A program made the translations under genes and the position numbers. Of a stretch of DNA of 8,680 nucleotides, positions 5,109 to 8,680 are shown piece after piece. The notes beneath the pieces were generated by a model. The model was not told where the DNA came from. It made no database searches and saw nothing but the letters and a program-made list of their open reading frames with translations. The stretch's first letter is position 1, and each line of letters opens with the position of its first letter. This stretch comes from Candidatus Aenigmatarchaeota archaeon (lineage in GTDB: Archaea > Aenigmatarchaeota > Aenigmatarchaeia > QMZP01): the NCBI GenBank assembly GCA_016202725.1, contig JACQOD010000036.1:1-8680 (forward strand), in the 5' to 3' direction.

Positions 5109-5834
5109 TCACTGCGCCACGATGATGTTGCCCCGCCCCTGCTTGATCTTCTTGATCTTGCCGTCGTGCTCCAGCTCCGCCAGGAGGAGGGACATCTTGG
5201 CCTCGCTGAAGGGGAAGGCCTTGCGGAGGTCCTTCTGGGTGAGCCTTTTCTCTTTCCGTATGAAGGCCAGGAGCGTCTCCAGTTCGGCATCCGGCTGCCG
5301 GGGCCGTTCTGCAGGGAGGGGGGGTGCGGCGGGCTCCTGGGGCTGAGCCGCTTCCGGCGCTTTCTCTGCCTTCGGCTTCCGCCCCATTTTGGCCACCCGG
5401 TAGAAGAGGATCACCACGAAGGCCGCGAGCAGGACGATGATGAACAGGTCGTTCCTCTGCCCGTTCCCGTTGAGGTCAATGTCCACCGGGTCAAGGCCCT
5501 CGCTGGGGGGCCCCTCATCCTGTACGGGCAGGACCAGGATGTCCAGCACGAACTCCCCCTCCGGAGGGACCGTGATCGTTTCATTGGTCTCCGACGCCAG
5601 GACGGCGTTCACGAAATACTGCGCCCGGATCGTGTAGGTCCCTTCGGGGGCGGAGAAGCTGTACGCCCCGTCCTTGGCGACCATGGACTGGCGGGGCGTG
5701 GTGTCAATGGAGACCACCGCATTCGGCAGGGGCTCCAGCGTCTCCCAGTTGAAGACCGTCCCCTGGATGGTCGCGCCTTGGACGGCGGGGACAGCCAGCA
5801 GGAAGACAAAAAGACCCGCATACAGCGCCTTCAT
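5109..5834 (-). CDS. Membrane-anchored winged-helix protein with extracellular carboxypeptidase-regulatory-like domain
   Basis: A 241-aa protein in four parts. Residues 1-20 are a signal peptide (FVFLLAVPAVQG). Residues 22-103 form a beta-sandwich of the carboxypeptidase regulatory-like type (TIQGTVFNWETLEPLPNAVV, then GAYSFSAPEGTYTIRAQY). One membrane helix (129-147, DLFIIVLLAAFVVILFYRVA) is followed by a Pro/Ala/Glu-rich linker (152-182). The C-terminal winged helix (183-241) contains RLTQKDLRKAFPFSEAKMSL and LEHDGKIKKIKQGRGNIIV. This matches the archaeal 'predicted membrane-associated transcriptional regulator' type (COG2512-like). The DNA-binding domain would face the cytoplasm and the sandwich the outside, suggesting a one-component surface sensor. 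Signal and target genes are unknown. The transcript is predicted to be leaderless. Confidence 0.82.
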   Translation of the reverse strand: MKALYAGLFVFLLAVPAVQGATIQGTVFNWETLEPLPNAVVSIDTTPRQSMVAKDGAYSFSAPEGTYTIRAQYFVNAVLASETNETITVPPEGEFVLDILVLPVQDEGPPSEGLDPVDIDLNGNGQRNDLFIIVLLAAFVVILFYRVAKMGRKPKAEKAPEAAQPQEPAAPPLPAERPRQPDAELETLLAFIRKEKRLTQKDLRKAFPFSEAKMSLLLAELEHDGKIKKIKQGRGNIIVAQ

Positions 5835-5856
5835 ACACCTATTGGCAAAGGCGGGG

Positions 5857-5862
5857 TTTAAA
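5857..5862 (-). promoter_or_regulatory. Promoter (TATA box) of the winged-helix membrane protein
   Basis: TTTAAA within GCATTTAAACC (minus strand), centred 25-26 bases before ATG 5834, predicts a leaderless mRNA that may also cover the ridA-like gene. Confidence 0.65.
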
Positions 5863-5925
5863 TGCTTGCACCCAGGATGCCGTCCCCGGCTTCCACGACC
5901 GCCCGATGTCCGCGCCCGGCAAGCC

Positions 5926-6153
5926 TCAGAAGTTCAAGTTTGGCTCGTCAAGCCCTTCCTGGTCCGGACCATCGTCAAGGCCGCCATCAATGAGGTCCTG
6001 AAGATCCTGGTCCTCGAGGCCGCCAAGGTCCTCTCCTGCCGGAGGCTCCCCGGTGTCCGGGGGCGTTCCCCCGCCGCCCTGGCGGGTGCAGCCTGCTACA
6101 GCGGCCACCAGCCCCACGGCGAGGATGACTGCCAATAAGGGTAGATGATTCAT
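5926..6153 (-). CDS. Small acidic lipoprotein
   Basis: A 75-aa protein. Residues 1-21 are a hydrophobic signal peptide ending in the lipobox VAGC, with C22 the lipidated residue. The mature part is only about 54 aa: a flexible TRQGGGGTPPDTGEPPAG stretch, then a tail rich in Asp, Glu and Gly with repeats of the type GLEDQDLQDLIDGGLDDG. No fold or enzyme motif is seen. It would be anchored outside the membrane with an unstructured acidic tail; metal or cation binding is possible but unproven. AAGGAG lies five bases before ATG 6153. Not recognised as a named family. Confidence 0.65.
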   Translation of the reverse strand: MNHLPLLAVILAVGLVAAVAGCTRQGGGGTPPDTGEPPAGEDLGGLEDQDLQDLIDGGLDDGPDQEGLDEPNLNF

Positions 6154-6174
6154 ACCGACTCCTTGGTGCCATTC

Positions 6175-6188
6175 CTTTAAATATATAT
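6175..6188 (-). promoter_or_regulatory. Promoter (TATA region) of the lipoprotein gene
   Basis: The minus strand reads ATATATATTTAAAG here, an extended A/T box about 28 bases before ATG 6153. Depending on which part binds TBP, the transcript is leaderless or carries a leader of a few bases with AAGGAG (6159-6164). Confidence 0.6.
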
Positions 6189-6269
6189 GCGGAGAGCGGG
6201 CGGGTTTGCCACGTCCCGCCGCCTGCTGAGCTGCAGCGGCGGCCAGGGAGGGCAGGACGGAAGAAAAGG

Positions 6270-6317
6270 GAACAACAAAAAGAAAGGGGGGAGGGGCAAT
6301 CCGCCGGATTGCCCCTC
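6270..6317 (-). terminator. Strong terminator after the secreted helical protein gene
   Basis: GAGGGGCAATCC (6291-6302) and GGATTGCCCCTC (6306-6317) form a perfect 12-bp stem with a 3-base loop. On the minus strand it is followed by CCCCCCTTTCTTTTTGTTG. It starts 21 bases after the stop codon at 6339. This is the strongest terminator-like signal in the window; T-rich tracts alone often suffice in archaea, so the long stem may also protect the mRNA. Confidence 0.75.
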
Positions 6318-6338
6318 AAAGGGGGTGTGGTGCGGTCA

Positions 6339-7262
6339 TCAGACCGGCTGGACGTTGCGCCTGTCTCGCGGGATAACCACTGTGGTGCCCGATCCCGGAG
6401 TGCCCAGCTGCTCGCGGATTTCCTGCGTGATGTCGCGCAGCGTCTGGTGCGCGTTCCGGATGTCCTGGTTCGCGGCAGAGATGAACTGGTTCACCTCGAG
6501 GGCGTCCTGGTCGTAGTTCTTCTTGTCGCCGATGCCGTCAAAGACATCCTTTGCGTTCTGGAGGTCGGCCTTTGCGTCAGCCACCTGCGCGTCGTACTCG
6601 ACGATGAAGGCGTCAAGCGCTACGACATCCGCTCCCTGAGCGAGGGCTTTGTCACGCTTCTCCTGGATGATGTCCCGGAGTTCGTCGAGCTTGTCGAGCG
6701 CCCAATTGGCCTTGTGCCAGGCGATCTGGCCGGTGAGCCATTTCAGGTAGGATCGCTGCGCCCTCCATTCCTCGAGCATGTCGTCCCTGACCACGCGAAG
6801 CTCCTCAATGGTGGTAGCCGCATCGAGGTCAGCGTCGATCTGGTCAAGGTCCGCCAGCCACCCGTCAACGAGGACGTGGAACTCTGCCCGGGTGTCCGGG
6901 TCCAGGTACTGCTGGGTGTCCACGTACTTGTCCGCCGCCGTGAGCTGTATTCGCGAGAAGTCTGTTCCCGCGTGGCCGTAGGCGACGATGGCAGCGAGCA
7001 GGTCCTGCTGCGCTTCAGGCGTCTTGTTGGTCAGGCTCTTGTACTCGGCCAGCGCCTCAATCATGGCCAGGCGCGAATCCCTGTAAAAGTCCCTGACCGT
7101 GATGAAGTCAGCCTTCGCCTGCTGGTATTCCCGGATGGCGTTCTGTTCAACCCGGAAGACAGACGCGGCTTGCGCGCTGCCTGCCAGGGCAGAGCTGAAG
7201 GTCATGGCGACCACGAGGGCCGCGAGGACCGCTGCGATGGGTCGTTTGCTGTTCATGTTCAT
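6339..7262 (-). CDS. Secreted all-helical protein of unknown function
   Basis: A 307-aa protein with a clear signal peptide (1-32: KRPIAAVLAALVVAM, then SALAGSAQA/A). The mature part is almost entirely predicted helix, acidic, rich in Asp, Ala, Leu and Gln, with no cysteine and no second membrane segment. Coiled-coil-like stretches occur at about 132-175 (LADLDQIDADLDAATTIEEL) and 185-240 (DKLDELRDIIQEKRDKALAQ, AQVADAKADLQNAKDVFDGI). The C-terminus (288-307) is a non-helical Gly/Pro/Arg tail. It is freely secreted or surface-bound; no family was recognised. The frame is open to 7442, but ATG 7262 has a near-perfect AAAGGAGGTGA seven bases upstream, which settles the start. Strong signals at both ends suggest high expression. 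Confidence 0.75.
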   Translation of the reverse strand: MNMNSKRPIAAVLAALVVAMTFSSALAGSAQAASVFRVEQNAIREYQQAKADFITVRDFYRDSRLAMIEALAEYKSLTNKTPEAQQDLLAAIVAYGHAGTDFSRIQLTAADKYVDTQQYLDPDTRAEFHVLVDGWLADLDQIDADLDAATTIEELRVVRDDMLEEWRAQRSYLKWLTGQIAWHKANWALDKLDELRDIIQEKRDKALAQGADVVALDAFIVEYDAQVADAKADLQNAKDVFDGIGDKKNYDQDALEVNQFISAANQDIRNAHQTLRDITQEIREQLGTPGSGTTVVIPRDRRNVQPV

Positions 7263-7268
7263 ATTTTT

Positions 7269-7278
7269 CACCTCCTTT
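7269..7278 (-). promoter_or_regulatory. Strong ribosome binding site
   Basis: The minus strand reads AAAGGAGGTG followed by AAAAAT and ATG 7262. It is the best Shine-Dalgarno match in the window, and it fixes the start of the secreted helical protein, unlike the mostly leaderless neighbours. Confidence 0.8.
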
Positions 7279-7291
7279 GCTGGTTGCATGG

Positions 7292-7306
7292 CGCCCCTGT
7301 GGGGCG
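7292..7306 (-). promoter_or_regulatory. Leader hairpin before the ribosome binding site
   Basis: CGCCCC (7292-7297) and GGGGCG (7301-7306) form a 6-bp hairpin with a 3-base loop in the 5' leader, 14 bases before the AAAGGAGG. An outer pair GCTGGT/ACCAGC (7279-7284, 7313-7318) encloses it, but its distal arm is at or just before the expected start site (about 7311), so it could be an operator instead of RNA. Confidence 0.4.
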
Positions 7307-7333
7307 TTCCTGACCAGCCGTTGGGAGGGTCGC

Positions 7334-7340
7334 TTAAATA
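7334..7340 (-). promoter_or_regulatory. Promoter (TATA box) of the secreted helical protein
   Basis: TATTTAA on the minus strand predicts a start near 7311 and a leader of about 48 bases carrying the hairpin and ribosome binding site. Confidence 0.6.
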
Positions 7341-7362
7341 CATGCTTTCGGCAACCCGGCCG

Positions 7363-7414
7363 TAAAGCTTTTCCCCGGGGATGGTGCGGCCTCCTGAAGC
7401 CCCGGGAAGCTTTA
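7363..7414. repeat. Interrupted 15-bp inverted repeat
   Basis: TAAAGCTT (7363-7370) plus CCCGGGG (7374-7380) is the exact inverse of CCCCGGGAAGCTTTA (7400-7414), apart from three extra bases (TTC) in the left arm; the spacer is 19 bp. On the plus strand it is followed by a pyrimidine run (7415-7433), so it may be a rightward terminator, or an operator between the divergent units. The right arm contains CTTTAT, a possible plus-strand TATA box. Confidence 0.4.
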
Positions 7415-7814
7415 TCCTTCCTTTTCTCCCTTTAGGGGGCATGCTGCGCCAATCCCTCGCCGCGGAGTCCTCCGCCCCGGATCCTGCCTGGCAGCCCCCC
7501 CTTTCGACGCTGCCGGGGGGTGGGGAATGGCCTTTGGGGAAACCAGGGGTTTCCGGGCATGCGAAGGATCCCCCGCGAGGGCGGACCGCCCCGCGCGGGG
7601 AGCGCGCATGCTGCAGGCTTGAAGAGCGGTCACCAGTTTAAAGCGTGCAGCAAGAATTCCTCCCGGCTGCAGCCGGAGGATGCATTGCTGCCCTGCGCAT
7701 ATTCCCCAACGGCAATGCCCTGCCGGCAGGAGCACTGGACGTTCAACCCAACCAACTACCCAAAGGCGCGAATTCCCCCAACTCCAGCCGAGGATGAGCG
7801 CTCGCCAACGGGCC
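7415..7814. other. Gene-less, hairpin-rich region before purL
   Basis: About 400 bases without a convincing gene. Short inverted repeats follow one another: GCGGA-GTCC-TCCGC (7462-7475), GGCAGC/GCTGCC (7490-7514), GGAAACC-AGG-GGTTTCC (7538-7554), GGCGG-A-CCGCC (7580-7590), the palindrome CCCCGCGCGGGG (7589-7600) and CCGGCTGCAGCCGG (7663-7676). A TTTAAA box at 7637-7642 could work in either direction. A 66-codon plus frame from ATG 7441 to 7641 sits at leaderless distance from CTTTAT at 7410, but it has no recognisable features. No tRNA, RNase P, SRP or rRNA signature was found. Confidence 0.35.
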
Positions 7815-7822
7815 AATTTAAA
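7815..7822 (+). promoter_or_regulatory. Promoter (TATA box) of purL
   Basis: AATTTAAA, about 34 bases before ATG 7853, predicts a leader of about 8 bases containing AAGG. The context GGCCAATTTAA is the same as before the GbsR-like regulator gene. Confidence 0.6.
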
Positions 7823-7852
7823 GCTTTCCGACAAGACCTGGACAAGGTCGCC

Positions 7853-8680
7853 ATGGCGCATCGGATCGAAGTGTCGGCAAAGGCGGGGTTCCCGGACCCC
7901 GTGGCGTCGGGCATCCTGCGGTTCGCGCAGTCGGAGGGCATGTCCGTGGACGGGGTCCGGCGGATCCGCGTCTACACGATTGATCACGACCTCCCTCCCG
8001 CAACCCTTGACCGGCTCGCCCGCGAGCTCTTCGCCGACCCAGTCGTCGAGGTGGCGGCGGTTGACCGGCCCCTTGCAGATGCGTCAGATTTCTCCCACCT
8101 GATTGAAGTGGGGTTCCAGCCCGGGGTTATGGACACCGATGCCATGGTCGCGCAGGATGCCATGGCTCTGCTGGGGGTCCCGCTCGGGAATGGCGGTGCC
8201 GTCTATACGTCGGCCCAGGTGATCCTACAGGGTCGGGGATTGACCAAGGAAGCCGCCGACGCTCTCGCACGGGAATACCTGGCGAACGACAACATCCAGC
8301 GGTGGACGGTGACGGATGCTGCCGCCTTCAAGGAGGGCAGGCATGCCTACGCGCCTCCCCGCGTGGTCATCACTAGGGAGCCGCGGGTGGAGACGGTGAG
8401 CCTCGCTCTCGATGATCCCGCGCTCGTGCGGCTGAGCAAGGAGCGCTCCCTCGCCCTTTCCCTCGCGGAGATGCACGCCATCCGCGACTATTTCGCGGGC
8501 GACGCCGTGCTCGCCCGGCGAACAGGAGTGGGCCTGCCCTCCCACCCGACCGATGCCGAGCTGGAGGTTTTCGCCCAGACCTGGTCCGAGCATTGCAGCC
8601 ACAAGATCTTCAACGCCCAGGTCACCTATCGTGAGTCTCCGGGGAAGGAACCCCAGGTCATCGCCTCCCTCTTCGACACC
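7853..8680 (+). CDS. purL: FGAM synthase, PurS-PurL fusion (partial, 3' end outside window)
   Basis: Phosphoribosylformylglycinamidine synthase converts FGAR, glutamine and ATP to FGAM in purine synthesis. The visible 276 aa show two PurS-like units: the first at about 1-78 (MAHRIEVSAKAGFPDP, RRIRVYTIDHDL, DPVVEVAAVDRPL), the second at about 80-160 (HLIEVGFQPGVMDTDAMVAQ, AVYTSAQVILQG, NDNIQRWTV). The PurL part then starts (KERSLALSLAEMHAIRDYF, 196-214) with the highly conserved HPTDAELEVFAQTWSEHCSH (231-250) and KIFNA. This layout matches the long fused PurSL proteins known mainly from some bacteria; the ATPase core and any glutaminase domain would lie outside the window. ATG 7853 is chosen because MAHRIEV is the family start; AAGG lies 5 bases upstream. 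Confidence 0.92.
   Translation, partial: MAHRIEVSAKAGFPDPVASGILRFAQSEGMSVDGVRRIRVYTIDHDLPPATLDRLARELFADPVVEVAAVDRPLADASDFSHLIEVGFQPGVMDTDAMVAQDAMALLGVPLGNGGAVYTSAQVILQGRGLTKEAADALAREYLANDNIQRWTVTDAAAFKEGRHAYAPPRVVITREPRVETVSLALDDPALVRLSKERSLALSLAEMHAIRDYFAGDAVLARRTGVGLPSHPTDAELEVFAQTWSEHCSHKIFNAQVTYRESPGKEPQVIASLFDT

Noticed and set aside
5166..5861. 231-codon open frame on the plus strand
   Set aside because: It mirrors the winged-helix membrane protein, whose domains and promoter are clear; no protein features are seen in the plus frame.
6309..7313. 334-codon open frame on the plus strand
   Set aside because: It is antisense to the secreted helical protein, which has a signal peptide, strong ribosome binding site, promoter and terminator.
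7441..7641. 66-codon plus frame at leaderless distance from CTTTAT
   Set aside because: Pro/Gly/Arg-rich sequence with no signal peptide, domain or family likeness, and it crosses several inverted repeats; kept only as a note in the intergenic entry.
7412..7987. 191-codon minus-strand frame before and into purL
   Set aside because: Its first part is antisense to purL and the rest is low-complexity sequence rich in Arg, Pro and Gly with no recognisable domain.
7680..8102. 140-codon plus frame starting with GGAGG directly before ATG
   Set aside because: Most of it overlaps purL in another frame, the ribosome site has no spacing, and the protein is Arg/Ser-rich as expected for an off-frame reading.

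Overview
The window looks like a GC-rich archaeal chromosome segment. No taxonomic marker gene is present, so this rests on style. Most genes have an A/T box of the TTTAAA, TTTATT or TTTTTATG type about 25-28 bases before the start codon, which is the layout of archaeal TATA-driven leaderless or short-leader transcripts. Several families are also typical of archaea: a membrane-tethered winged-helix regulator, a secreted protein with a DSDxG/DxC/LVEY cysteine repeat, a HEPN-MNT toxin-antitoxin pair and a GbsR/MarR-type regulator. A more precise lineage cannot be read from this sequence.

Left part (1-1557) is accessory DNA. A complete IS481-like element (135-1200) has 23-bp terminal inverted repeats and an exact 15-bp target duplication. 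Around it lie two direct copies (6-48 and 1357-1399) of a 43-bp hairpin repeat that resembles the right end of IS200/IS605 elements. Without the IS481 copy the two hairpins would start 270 bp apart, which suggests a small ORF-less element or tnpB remnant that was later hit by the insertion sequence.

Middle part (1558-5074). On the minus strand are a small membrane-anchored cysteine-rich protein and alanine dehydrogenase (ald), separated by a hairpin plus T6. Divergent from ald, on the plus strand, is a GbsR/MarR-like regulator, which is the natural candidate for its control. It is followed by a HEPN-MNT pair overlapping by 25 bp. Facing these is a ridA-like gene broken by a one-base frameshift. 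Alanine dehydrogenase makes or uses pyruvate, alanine and ammonium. RidA clears reactive enamine/imine intermediates of amino-acid metabolism, so the two may be linked metabolically, but they are not in one operon.

Right part (5109-8680). Three minus-strand envelope genes follow, each with its own promoter: a membrane-anchored winged-helix protein with an extracellular carboxypeptidase-regulatory-like domain, a small lipoprotein, and a secreted all-helical protein with a strong ribosome binding site, a leader hairpin and a strong terminator. A region of about 450 bp with several hairpins but no convincing gene separates these from the start of a PurS-PurL fusion (FGAM synthase), which runs off the end of the window.
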